This document shows positions 20,655 to 31,520 of a stretch of DNA of 64,000 bases, one piece after another. The position numbers and the translations under genes are program-made. The first letter of the stretch is position 1. Each line of letters opens with the position of its first letter. This DNA comes from Bremia lactucae (taxonomy: Eukaryota > Oomycota > Peronosporomycetes > Peronosporales > Peronosporaceae): assembly GCF_004359215.1 (NCBI RefSeq), contig NW_027152029.1:400225-464224 (forward strand), given 5' to 3'. A model generated the notes under the pieces. That model was given only the letters and a program-made list of their open reading frames with translations, had not been told where the DNA came from and did no database searches.

Positions 20655-20923
20655 CAACTTCGTGAATAATATTGGAATAAAAAAAAAACTTACATAGTAA
20701 TATTCGGAAAGCTTATCCATTCGTACATATAGGCCAGTAAATCAAGTCAGCGCTGGACGAGCGCAAAGAGAGACAGATAAGACTATATACATGTTTTGTA
20801 TTAGTACAAAATTTTTTTGTACTAAGTTAGTATTAAATAGATAGAAACAGAAGAGCTTAATTTTATTAAATTACATTATACTTTTAACCCTCTTTCAAGC
20901 AAGTGTTTTAATATAAGCTAGCA
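20655..20923 (+). repeat. Internal LTR fragment joined directly to pol
   Basis: It corresponds to the middle of a family 2 LTR (GTAATATTCGGAAAGCTTAT, GTCAGCGCTGGACGAGCGC, GACAGATAAGAC) and lacks both LTR termini. At about 20924 it joins sequence equivalent to B's pol linker (GAATCGACCGTAG, B 12626), so gag and protease were lost by recombination. Confidence 0.75.
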
Positions 20924-22360
20924 AAGAATCGACCGTAGATGACCCAACTGTGATAGCGCAATCACATTTAGAAGATGTTGAGGGAAAAAGTTCCCACGTA
21001 CTTGAGATGAAACTCCCTAAATAGTGAATATTGAAGTGACTAGACTTTAGTATCCCGAGGGATTGATCCCTCGGCAGCGTGTGGATTAATCCCAGAAAGA
21101 AACCGAGACATTGAATGTATTGGGCAATGACGGACCAAGAGTAGGCGCTTATACTCTTAATCAGTACGCGCGCCTTCCGAAATTAACTTCGGAGATAACT
21201 CAATTACCAACCCTAGAACCTAAGCGGTTGCTGAGAGATCTACGAAGTGGTAAGATCAAGCAGATCTGCGTACTCGTCAATGAGGACAAATACGTAACTG
21301 ATATTCGGTCAGCGGTATTTTTGCAGAGAACGAATGGGCTCTCATCAATTCGTCGATGGGCGAAAGTGTCCTCGATGTGAAGACTCGGATTGAGAGATAT
21401 TCTACTCAATCCTGCGAGTCACTTAAGACAAATCCTTTTTACAAGGACTTGATTGAATTCATGAATTTTTTCCCTGAAGCAGTTCCATGCGAGTTGCCTA
21501 AGGATAAAGGCACTCGACATGACATCAAGCTCAAACCGGGCTCGAAGTACTGTGTCATGAAGCAGTGGCCACTGCCTCGTGAACAAATACTTGTGATCGA
21601 TATATTCCTTAAGATCGATTAAAAGCGGGCCATGAAAGGGAGACAACCTCCACACATAACCCCCCCGTTCTTCTGTGTGCGGAGGCCACAGGAGGGTGGC
21701 GGATACTGCACGTATTCAACAAACTGAATGCTGCAACGGTACCGGCCCAAACGCCGATATATAGAAATACGTAATCATATATGGTATGTCTAAGAGTACG
21801 ATCTTTTTGTCTATGGACCTGATGGATGGGTTCTATCAAATCCTTATGCGTGAACGGGACGCCCCGTACACAGCAGTGAGCACTCCCAGTCGGATGCTCT
21901 GGGAAAGGCTCGTGATGTCTCAGGAGCTTAGTAACGCCCCTGCAACATTAATGTGCGTAACGAATCTGTTAAGACCGGAGCGAGAATTCGCACCGAGTTA
22001 TTTTGACAATGTATTCGACCATAGCCGGGCTATGGACGGGAAGACGGACGTGAAAGTTCATAAAAATCACGTTCGTCAAGCTCTTACACTTATGCGAAAT
22101 CATAAGTTGTATGCAAATCTCAAGAAGTGTATATTCGCTGCAAGCGAAATACAACTTTTTGGGTGCATCGTCGGCAACCACGGCGTGCGCCTTGATCCCG
22201 AAAAGATCAAGGCAATCACCGACTGGCCAGTTCCAGTCGATGCCAAGGGACTTAGAAAGTTCCTTGGATTAGCGGCGTACTTGCACAAGTACTCCCGAAA
22301 TTATGCAGAGATGACAGTTTTTTTCTCTCTTCTCTTGAAAAAGACGAAGAATAGTTATTG
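20924..22360 (+). pseudogene. pol linker and reverse transcriptase of unit C
   Basis: The linker runs through RLLRDLRSGKIKQICVLVNE and the RT N-terminus through VPCELPKDKGTRHDIKLKPG then KYCVMKQWPLPREQ. A frameshifted stretch (about 21610-21785) supplies the part deleted in B. From 21786 the frame is open: SKSTIFLSMDLMDGFYQILM, then the active site SYFDNVFDHS at 21996-22025, where YFDD has become YFDN, and the thumb (RLDPEKIKAITDWPVPVDAK). Loss of the second catalytic Asp plus the frameshift make it inactive. Confidence 0.8.
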
Positions 22361-22886
22361 AGCGCTGATTGTCAGCGTTCGTTTGAAGTCATCAAGCAAA
22401 GCTTGATGCAATCGCCCATCGTGGCGATTGCAGATCAAGACAGACCATTCCATGTGGTCTGTGACGCCAGCGATTTCGCTATCGGCTGCGCGTTAATGCA
22501 ATACGATACAGACGGCGCGGAGCGCGTCGTCTGTTACCAATCGCGCCCGCTGCAACCAGCTGAGCGCAATTACTCAGTGCATGATAAGGAACTTCTTGCG
22601 ATGAAATATGCATTGGCTAAATTTAGGGTCTATCTCTTAGGAGATCGACCGCTCATCGTATATGCGGACCATGCGTCATTACGCACGGCCGTACAATCCC
22701 ACACCTCTCGCAAAGATGGCGAGGTGTCTATCCTTCATCGCGGAGTATAATTTCTCCGTCGAATATAAATCAGGACGACTTAATGTCGTTTTTGATGCGT
22801 TATCACGCCGACCCAATTCGAGTCAGCAGTGCACTCCAACAGTGAAGATAATTCCACTGTTGCGATACTCACTACGAGTGTCTTAG
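22358..22886 (+). pseudogene. RNase H of unit C
   Basis: Open for 130 codons from 22358: FHVVCDASDFAIGCALMQYD (Asp), PAERNYSVHDKELLAMKYAL (Glu), LIVYADHASLRTAV (Asp). It then shifts frame into FIAEYNFSVEYKSGRLNVVF and DALSRRPNSSQ to 22886. The three acidic catalytic residues are retained. Confidence 0.8.
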
Positions 22887-22948
22887 TTGATGACGCAAAG
22901 AAAGCCTACAAAGAAGATAAGGACCTTCTATATTTTATGGACCAATAA

Positions 22949-24310
22949 ATGAATCCATCCGATAAATCTTTTAAAGATTTACCGGCTTTATATCGATTGT
23001 TACCCGATCGATACACAACACGTAACGGCTTATTGTATTACACAGCCGTTACCGGCGACACCCCACGTGTCGTCGTCCCAACTCACAACGATTTGCGCTT
23101 GCGCATCATGTATGAGGGTCACGATGCTCCAACAAGTCGACATTGTGGACTGGAGAAGACTTATCTCACAGCAAGTCGCGACTTTTACTGGCCCCACCAG
23201 TATCAGTTCGTGCGCAAGTACATTCGTTCTTGCAGTGTATGTCAACGGGTGAAGCCTAGCCCTATATCCCGTGCACCTCTTCAACCTCTACCACTTCCGG
23301 CAGAGTGTTAGCAGTCCGTATAGATGGGCTTCGTCTTCGGATTTCACGAAGACGACCACAAAAACAATGGAATCTTTGTTTTTGTAGACAGAATCAGCAA
23401 AATGGTACATCTTGGTGCAATACCAGAGTCGATTACGGCTCCGGGTTGTGCCGTGTCTTTATCGACACGGTATTCAAACTCCACGGTTTACCTGTAAGCT
23501 GGTCTCGAAAAGAGATTCACAGTTGACGGCGGAGTTCTGGCAATCCGTGTTCCGATAGATCGGAACACGACTGGCTATGTTGACATCCGATCACCCAGAA
23601 ACGGATGGTCAAACAGACCGCGTAAATCGCGTCCTTGAAGAGATACTTCGAGGTTTCGTCCAATCGTTTCCGAATTGGAGCGAGTTTTAACCGATGGTCG
23701 AATTCGCCATCAATAATTCGGTGCATGCGTCTACAACGCATACACCGTTCTTCGTGAATGGCTTACGCCATCCTCGCATACCCACCCAATTAGAGGGATA
23801 TGGGGGGGACTCGAATGAGCAAAACCATTTCTGGCTCATGCTCATCACGCGTCGAAGATGCGAGTAATGTCGATGTCGAAGAAATCGACATCGAAGATGA
23901 GAATGATCTCATGATAGTACGCACAAAGCGTACTGAAAAAGACAAAAACAATTAGTCGGCAGAAGAATTTCTGCAGACTCGAGAATCAATAATACGTTTT
24001 GTTCAGGATTCTATTGCTAATGCAGTGGACCGACAGAAATAGAATGCAGACAGATATGAAGAAGCAAATGTTCATTCATTAAATATTAATAATCTAGTGC
24101 TACTCTCTACGGTAAACCTACCTAAGCGATAAAGTCACTAATGTAGGTAGCAGCAAACTACTACCCAAGTTCATTGGGCCTTTCCGTATACTGCATCGCG
24201 GAGGCAATGCGTACACAATAGAATTGCTAAGTAGGATGCAAACGCATCCTACGTTTTACGTTTGTCGGCCCCGTCCGTACCATCAGTACGCGGCTTCATC
24301 CGAGGACGGA
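22949..24310 (+). pseudogene. Integrase of unit C
   Basis: The N-terminal zinc-binding domain is one frame (22949-23311): HNDLRLRIMYEGHDAPTSRH, then YWPHQYQFVRKYIRSCSVCQ. The core follows with frameshifts: GIFVFVDRISKMVHL near 23370-23415, HPETDGQT near 23592-23615 with the DR/E region degraded. The GPY/F end is GPFRILHRGGNAYTIEL at 24178-24225, then THPTFYVCRPRPYHQ. Confidence 0.8.
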
Positions 24311-24551
24311 TTTGACCACCCTTTTCAAGAATCCCCAAAAGATTCTTGTGATCGCGAACCAGATCCTCATGTTGAACCTAAAGCTTCTCATGCCGGTTCC
24401 GAGTATCCTCGAAACTACGATGAGCTGACGTCAGCTCACCGCGAACAGCATGATATTCTTGTTCGTACTCCAACATGGAGTACGCACTCTTCGAACAGTC
24501 TTCCAACCACTTGATATGGTAAGCTAGCACCGTCTGCTCCAACGAGCGACG

Positions 24552-25946
24552 CTAGCCGCGCTCGTGGTCAAGTCCCTCCTCCAAATCATGGAGGAAGTGA
24601 TCGATTTTGTCGATCCACGACATTAGATCCGACACACGGCTCGGATCTAATTTTACCTCTTCCACCACAACCATTGGTGGATTCCCACGGTGATCAACGT
24701 TTCCTTGTGGAACGTATCCAGAACCACCGGGATGTGAAGGGGCAGCGAACGAGTTATCTTGCTCGCTGGCTTGGTTATCCACCTTCACATGACAGCTGGG
24801 AGTCTCGTTCCCAGCTGGTTGCTGACATTGAGGGACTCGTCCGTCAGTATGACAAGACCCATCCAATGGTTCAGAAGGCCTATCGGAAAACACGCGCCCC
24901 AGGCGCCTGTAAATCGATTGCAAAACGTCAATCGCATCCCGCATCTCAATAGAGATGCGAGCCCTTCCCCAGGGATAAGAAAAGGAATAGACATCCCCTT
25001 TTACCCTCTTCGAGTTGTCAGCACAACACGGACAGGGATCACCCCACGTGAGGCATGGAAGCCCAGCCTCACGTGACAACCGATGCAATTTATACTTTTC
25101 ACCGGTTGGAGTTCTTTTCTCAAACTTAACGCGATTTGCGTAAAGTTTTTGAAGCCAGGCTTCCGTCCAATGTCTTTGACATTGCGAATGAACGCGCTCC
25201 AGGCTTGCATAAGCGATACTTTATCTCGCTTCTTGTTGCAACTAAACCATCGATGCTTAAGAGAAGCATCGAGATAAAAATCTTCCTTTGCGCGAAAGTT
25301 CTTCGCGCTGGGATCAAGGCCGTGTAGCTTTGTCGCAATAAATAAGGGATATTTATTGTGAGGAGTAGTTTCTCCAGACAAGCTTGTAATTAGCCGTTCT
25401 GGTAAAAGCCCCGGCTTCTTTCAGGGGCGAGATTAGACATTTTAGTGCCTTCACTCCCCTGAGTGGTACCCACTGAAGAAGGCGTTCCACAAGAACTTTT
25501 CTTACGATGGCTTACGCCACCGTCGTCACCTTGCACATAATCAGTGCAGGTGACCGTATGGGAGATCGAACGGGCGATGAGGGATCATCGTCATCGTCGG
25601 ATCCAAATAGACTATTTACTCGTCTATCGAATGAGCTCTCTCATTCAAAGGCTCATAGTCAGCCGCCTGACGTATAATAGGCGACTATTCCACTCTCCCC
25701 GAGTCGGCCATTTCGTCCCGACTCGCATTTAAAGTCGACCTCCAAAGAGGGGTCGTATTCACGTGGTAAACCACCACGTGCATACGCAACATCTAGTGTT
25801 GCGCGAGAGGAAGATACTAGAGATAAGAGTGCGTCACCCGCGGCTGCACGAACCGCAGCCGAAGGCGCCGCACTATTCGCATACCGCATGGACTCGTTAA
25901 CCATGTAATATAATTGAATATGATCGTTCTGACCAATCAACATCAT
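24552..25946 (-). pseudogene. Antisense gene of unit C (family 2), C-terminal 178 codons intact
   Basis: It starts MMLIGQNDHIQLYYMVNESM at 25946, 77 bp from LTR3. A first open piece runs to 25659, a broken acidic/Pro-rich middle follows, a second piece is 25381-25001 (ETTPHNKYPLFIATKLHGLD, FYLDAFLKHRWFSC), and a third is 25088-24552. The third starts at the signature MHRLSREAGLPCLTWGDPCP, continues through a polar region that is antisense to the chromodomain, and ends in DKIDHFLHDLEEGLDHERG. It is almost identical to unit B's copy except for the segment deleted in B. No known family is recognised. Confidence 0.65.
24602..24952 (+). pseudogene. Intact chromodomain of unit C
   Basis: An uninterrupted plus-strand frame contains a full chromodomain: QRFLVERIQNHRDVKGQRTS, YLARWLGYPPSHDSWESRSQ, then LVADIEGLVRQYDKTHP. 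It is the cleanest family 2 chromodomain in the window. The minus strand of 24552-25088 is open in full at the same time (antisense gene), so the same bases carry two coding frames. Confidence 0.85.
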
Positions 25947-26022
25947 TTTATTATTAAGTGGTCACATAGTGACCACTCCATCCAATGACAGTCAGAGTGA
26001 TTGTCGTTTAAGGGAGGGGTGA

Positions 26023-26467
26023 TGTAACGGGGTGTATCGTTGCATGAAATTAACACTTAAAGGTTGTTGATTAATATATTATCTAAAAGGTAGATAATAT
26101 TGGAGAACATTACTTTATAAAGTAAAGTTCAGAAATCTTATTCATAAATAGGTACAGGCCATTATATGTTTTTATCACGCAGACTAATCAACTGTAAACG
26201 TAAACAAAGAGAGTGCGACAGATAAGATTTCAATTGCATGTTAAGTATTAGTTTATAAAATTAAGTTAGCATTAACAGATACAAAGAAGAGATACTTAAT
26301 CATATTAATACAGTTTTCATTTAACCCTCTTTAAGGTAGTTGTCTTAAAGAGAAGTCTTCCTCTGCACGTACTAGTGTACGTGAAGTGACGTAAGGCACC
26401 ACTCGCAACTTAAGCAGTGCGAAGTGGACTTGTACTGAAGCAGTACAAGTCGTAGTGCCCCGTTACA
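26023..26467 (+). repeat. LTR3 (3' LTR of unit C)
   Basis: 445 bp, TGTAACGGGGTGTATCGTTG to GTAGTGCCCCGTTACA, preceded by purine tract AAGGGAGGGGTGA and followed by target duplication AACAC. Same variant as LTR1, with a few tens of differences, which suggests an old insertion. Confidence 0.9.
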
Positions 26468-26750
26468 ACACAAACAGACGGGGAGGAAGGGTGTGTGGCT
26501 ATATTAAAAGGGGGGGTCCCTTTACCGGTTCCTATATATTTTATGTAATCGCCTGCTACTTTCGAATACATTGGAAGTGATCATGCATGGACTTAGAGCA
26601 AACAATACATCTGGTGATAATTGTTGTAGGATAAAAAGCATTGGTAATTTGAAATTTATCGTACTTTTTATAATGCCTCTCTTTTGTTACTTGTAGGAAC
26701 GTATACAACATTTGATCGCTTTGAGTGTATACCCAATACATTCAGATGAA
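26468..26750. other. Right flank of the array; short G-rich repeat end
   Basis: ACAGACGGGGAGGAAGGGTG ... GGTCCCTTTACCGGTTCC (26473-26533) is the reverse complement of a motif in the left spacer (9277-9378). The remainder to 26750 is AT-rich with no recognised coding. Confidence 0.55.
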
Positions 26751-27237
26751 TGTTGTAGCGAAGCTACCTCGCTCCTAAAGTCAGAGGAAGACTTTCAGAC
26801 TCAGAGAGTCACTTAGTTCCATTGAACTAATGGGTTTAACAACTCAGAGAGACGTACAAGCTATTAAAGCTTAAGGAATCCTAGTTAAAGGGATTCAGGG
26901 GTTCGTAGAATCAAGTGGCAACTAGTGCCCAAGAGGATATTCCTTAGAAAGGGTTCTATCTCTTACAGATCAATGGGCAAGCCTTAGGAAGGCACTTAAC
27001 GCTCTAAGATCAAAAGGGGAACTGCACATTATTTAATTATTTAATCTAGAACATTACCCAGGCTAATTTAAAATAGATTTTGGCCGCCAGATATATATAT
27101 CTGTGGGCGATAATATTTGTTACCCATGATTAATGTGATTTTAGTAATCAACTATTTAAGAATAGGGTAAAAGGGTATTTACCCATAAGTAAATGTACCA
27201 CAACAACGGTTCTCCAACCGATGTGTGGCCCATTACA
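26751..27237 (-). repeat. Solo LTR of family 4
   Basis: TGTTGTAGCGAAGCTACCTC to GATGTGTGGCCCATTACA, 487 bp. Element sense is minus, since element L with its primer site shows which end is inner. No internal region is attached on either side. A clear 5-bp target duplication is not visible. Confidence 0.8.
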
Positions 27238-27376
27238 AATGTTGTCGTTATACCTGCATGGTAGACGGAACAATAAACTTACTTTTATCACATTAAAACA
27301 GTATCGTCAAGGTAAATACCACCTCTTTCAAGAAGCTAGATGTAGGGAGACTAAAAGTATATAATTTGTTGTCTTT

Positions 27377-27853
27377 TGTAATGTGTTACACTTCGGTATA
27401 TTCCGTTTACATACTGGGTCATTTATCCTATTTATTAATATAGGTGGAATTATCAAAATTATATTAATCGTTAACTAACATGTGGCAGCCACCATATAGA
27501 GGTAGCCGAATTTACATTAACTTTACTGCAGTTTGGGATCTGAACGTTTTTAATATTTCTTTTGAAAATATTAATAACGTTCAGATCCCCTTTTTCTTAA
27601 GTGTCACGTGCCTTCCTGAGCCTGGCGCAGTGATCGAAAAGAGTTGGAAGGCTTCTAAATGCACATACTCTTGGTCACTAGTTGCCGTGTAATTATACGG
27701 TTCGTTAGTCCTTTGAACAGGAGAAGATAAGCTCTACGAGCTTATAAGACTTCTTAAGCTGTTAGATACTCTTGTTCTGTGAAACGAAGTGGTCATTCGA
27801 GACTACTATATGTCTTCCTCCTCCTAAGGATCTTGGTAGCTCCGCTACACTTG
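27377..27853 (+). repeat. 5' LTR of element E
   Basis: It starts TGTAATGTGTTACACTTCGG (compare family 4 TGTAATGGGGCACACATCGG) and ends GGTAGCTCCGCTACA, followed by the primer-site-like TTGGTAGCAC. 477 bp. It contains an internal palindrome-like pair: GGGATCTGAACGTT at 27534-27547 and AACGTTCAGATCCC at 27576-27589. Confidence 0.65.
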
Positions 27854-28640
27854 GTAGCACCTGTAGTCAAATTTACGCCTAAGTCTCACAGACAAATCCT
27901 TTATGAGGATCGACTTGCTGGCGAACCTATCAGAGGCTCATCGCTTAGAATTCGAGAAGCTGGAAGCTTTTAGTGGGAATAAGCAAATTGAATAAAATCA
28001 GTCACAGGGCCCAGAATCTCCATAAAGACCTTTGAGCCCACCCTGATTAGACAGGCTCATGACCACTAATAATATCAATGCCTTAATCGGTACATGCCCG
28101 TACCTATTGCAAGAGCCTAGGCTCTCATCCTGTCTTGCGCGTGGAACACGCTGTAGCTGCAACTATCCCGCGTCTTTGCCCCACCTAAGCATGCTTTCCG
28201 CGTGTTTTAAGTTACTTATTTTCCCGTCAAGGGAGAAAAGACCTAGCGGACCATGTTCATGAGTTTCAAACTCATATTGCTGCTATGCAGCTTGACTCGT
28301 TACCGCAGGCTGTTCTGGTCACCTTTCATATAAAAGGGTTTAGTATGGGTGTGATTCGAAGGGCACTTGCCGAGTCCACCCCAATATGTTTCAAGCTGCC
28401 GTTAATATTGCGTTAAGCACTGAGTTCAACTTATAGCCGCTGGCTTTGTTTCGCATGGATATATATTTGCTCGTCGAGCACACCTCATCCGTCGAATTGG
28501 TCGGAACCAAGGGACCTCAGCCTCACTGAGGGAGAAAAAGCAGAGCTTCCAGCTATATAACAGAAAAAAAGATGCGTAGATGTTTTATTTGCGGTAGCAC
28601 GAGACACTTGCGCCCGGCGTATCCGTTGCGCAACCCGCTC
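27854..28640 (+). pseudogene. gag remnant and zinc knuckle of element E
   Basis: Gag is present only as short frames. The best-preserved piece is the knuckle RRCFICGSTRHLRPAYP at 28578-28622: C-x2-C-x4-H-x4, with the last Cys replaced by Tyr. Upstream, NMFQAAVNIALSTEFNL resembles the end of gag before the knuckle. Confidence 0.5.
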
Positions 28641-31100
28641 TAAGCTCGAAATAGCAATATCCTCACATCATACGAGAAATCTGATACGGGTAAAAGCTGA
28701 TAACACGTAGGGGTAAAATGCCGTACTGGAAAGGATTAAGCTTTGCTGAACTTCTTGAGGGCGGGTATAAACAGCTCCAGGGAGCTCGTTAATAATGGCA
28801 TGAAACGTGACTACAAGCCTGCTTTTTAGTCGCAGAAGCGACTGTGAAGTGCTTCGATAAGCCATGGTTAGTCTTGATTGACTCAAGAGCGTCTTGCGAT
28901 TATGCTCGACGTCGTTCTCTTGACGGAAGTAAGCGACATGCTGAGGCCATTTAAATGCATCTAGGTGATTCGATCAATGTTCTCTTAGCGACCGTGACTC
29001 GTGTCACCGTACCTATGATTTCGTTAAGCTTATGCCTAAAGTTTTAGGACTTTCACAATTTGACACCCTGTCTTTTCCTGAATTTGGATTCGAGCTCCTT
29101 GGTATGGCCTCGCTTGAACGCTATAAGCCATAATTCGATAAAAAAATGTCACACCTAAGTGCAACGCGCAGTGTTCCTAGCGAAGCTTCGGCAAGTCATG
29201 AACCTACCTTTGGTAGACGACAAAAGCGCTATTACTGACGAGAACCGTCAGTGCGCTGGACATTGGAATGTCGAAGCCGACTAACTTGTACTTCAATGTA
29301 AAAATATTAGTCTCGAGCGTCGCGAATTGACTTTTAGCTGAATGGCTCGTACCCGTTGAGCGATATTCGTAATGATAACGACTTTTTGAATGCTAGAATT
29401 GTGGGCCTAGGGCCGAGTTATCAGAGGTGCTATATCTCTGATGCAAGTTGAGTGGCGCGTATAGATCAACCGAGGAATGTCAATCGAGATGGCATTGTCA
29501 GTTGCGACACTATTGGCGATAAGCCAAGGCATCCCGGTGAGACCTGTTTAATGCACTTGGAGCGACACTTAACCATTTACTGGATAATGAGCTCCTGTTG
29601 AAAAACTCTTTATCAAGTGCCAGTTTGGACACTGGTTCTCGTATAAAGCAAAGTAAGGTTGAAGAACTTTTTAAAATGAGAACACGAATGTTCCGGCCTC
29701 TATGAGGTATATGGTCTCTTAACATATACAGCAGTCGGTTACTGCGAGACGCGAAGCATTTGTAATGTCACAGAGTATACTAGCGAACAGCTAGATACAG
29801 TTGCCAATGATGTAACTGGTAAGGTTTAGCCTTGAGGCTATCCCTCGTAACATGCTCTTTTAGAGTTAGACGAATTGTCCGTGAATGAGTTCTCTCAGGC
29901 CTTAGAACTTAGTGACTTATCTGACATGGTGGATATTCGACCAGGGACTGATTTAAAGCCATCGTTATTCGGGATGAAGCCGTCCTTCAGAACACGAAAC
30001 CGGCATTAAGAGCGCGCATTGGATTCTTTATCCAGAATACTTTGAATCCGTTGTTTTCTTAGATTAAGAAATTCCATGACGTAATTCGTCATAATTCACC
30101 TTCTGTTTAACCCCATGATCTCCTAAACGTGACGTAGTTCCTGGAGCCAAATACTGTGTAACACGTGGTCTTTACCTACGGAGAAGTATAACGTCAGTGA
30201 CAATTTCTTCCGTGCAAAGCACGCGGTTATAATGGTACATGAGGGTATATCTCCCCATTCGACACCGACGATTTGGGTCAAGAAGCCGAACTGTAAATGG
30301 CGCGATTTCTTCCGTGCAAAGCACGCGGTTATAATGGTACATGAGGGTAAATCTCCCCATTCGACACCGACTATTTGGGTCAAGAAGCGGAACTGTAAAT
30401 GGCGCGTTGTGCAAGCTTATGATTGCTTAATGCTGCTGCCATATCAGATCAGACTCCCATTTCTAGAAAGAACATATTTTGAGCAATATGGTGAAATGTA
30501 AAATGTACAGTGCGCTCGACTTAGTCGATGATTATTATCAGGTGCTCATGTGAGGTAGTGACATCCCGCTTACAGCAGTTAAAATCCCAGCGGTATGGCT
30601 AACGATGCCCCAGGGGTTTTTCAATGCTTCGGCTTGTTTCTACCCTCTGGTGGTGCAGCTGTTCGGCCCTTATAAAGGTTCGGCATATCCAAATTTTGAC
30701 GAAACATTTGTCCATAGTTGTGCGGAACAGGGTCGATCAGATATGGATTATCCCATCGACAGCTTATAAGCGTTGAAATAAGCTGTATGCCAACGCACCT
30801 AATAAATGCGTATTTAATGCGGACAAAATCTTCTTTATAGGGTGATTAATTGGGACGCGAGGCTTAAGAGTAGATCCTGCTAAGGTAAAAATCATAGTTG
30901 ATTTGACAGCTCCTAAAACCCCAAAGGACTTACGTTAATGGCTTAGCCTTGTCGATCTAATGCATAAGTATAGCGAAAACTTTGCCGATAAGGCTCGGTC
31001 ATTATTCGATCTTCTTAAGTAGGATGTGGATTGGTTTCGCTCGTCTATCATCGAAATTGACGCTTTTGAAGCGATCAAGTAAAATCTCATCCATGCCTCG
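28641..31100 (+). pseudogene. Protease and reverse transcriptase of element E
   Basis: The protease motif VLIDSRASCDYARRRSLDGS is at 28871-28930 (DSRAS for DSGAS). After a degraded linker, RT starts near 30200 with STPTIWVKKPNCKWR, contained in a 102-bp in-frame tandem duplication. It continues SALDLVDDYYQVLM (30510-30552), MPQGFFNAS (30605-30632) and NFDETFVHS near 30690-30720, where YFDD has become NFDE. The thumb region is riddled with stops. Confidence 0.7.
30204..30407 (+). repeat. 102-bp tandem duplication in RT of element E
   Basis: Two adjacent copies (30204-30305 and 30306-30407) of a unit beginning TTTCTTCCGTGCAAAGCACG, with only a few differences. 102 is divisible by three, so the frame (FFRAKHAVIMVHEG ...) stays open through both. 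Confidence 0.9.
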
Positions 31101-31520
31101 ATGTTGGCTCAGCTTGAACCTAATCGACCTGTCAGCGTCGACTGCAACGCATCTGACTTTGCGATAGGCAGTACTATGTTACGAACTGATGAGGATCGAC
31201 GGAAACGCGTCATTGCGTTTGAGTATAGGCAGTTTAGAAGCTCAAACAGGATTTACCCAGTTCATGGCAGAAGCTACTTGCAATGAAGTGTGCTCTTGTC
31301 AAGTTCAGAATTCATCTGCTAGGGTCTAACTAAGCCTTTTGCGATCTCCACCGATCATGCGTCTTTGCACACCGCGACTCATTTGCTTCGCCTTTTGTCA
31401 AGGATGGCCCGATCGCTTCCATTTATGTGCGGAATATATCTTCAAAGTGAAGTATAAGCCTGGAAAACAAATTGCATTGGCTGAATCGCTGTCACGCAGA
31501 CCTAATTGTGAGCTCGTTCG
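31101..31520 (+). pseudogene. RNase H of element E, truncated
   Basis: VSVDCNASDFAIGSTMLRTD (Asp) at 31130-31190, RKRVIAFEYRQF, then a frameshift and STDHAS-like text near 31350, ending YKPGKQIALAESLSRRPNCE at 31450-31512. Immediately after this the sequence becomes reverse-strand integrase of element F. Confidence 0.7.

Larger units (their letters stand above)
10232..26467 (+). mobile_element. Tandem Gypsy array: LTR1 - unit B - LTR2 - unit C - LTR3 (family 2)
   Basis: Three direct LTRs (10232-10674, 17431-17868, 26023-26467) separate two internal regions that share the middle LTR. The five bases before LTR1 (AACAC, 10227-10231) equal the five bases after LTR3 (26468-26472), the target duplication expected of one integration event. 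Each unit has gag, protease, RT, RNase H, integrase, chromodomain and antisense region, all damaged. Unit C is additionally interrupted between gag and pol by a reverse LTR, a MULE remnant and a second LTR piece. Primer-site and gag sequence follow LTR2 directly, which confirms that it serves both units. Confidence 0.85.
27377..31520 (+). mobile_element. Element E: 5' part of a family 4 Gypsy element
   Basis: 5' LTR, primer-site-like sequence (TTGGTAGCACCTGTAGTC), degraded gag, CCHC knuckle, protease, RT and RNase H in order on the plus strand. It is cut at about 31520, where reverse-strand integrase sequence of element F begins. Very many stops; this is one of the oldest copies in the window. 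Confidence 0.75.

Noticed and set aside
28668..28886. 72-codon minus frame in element E
   Set aside because: It overlaps the plus-strand region leading to the protease motif (VLIDSRASCDYARR at 28871); no support from other copies.
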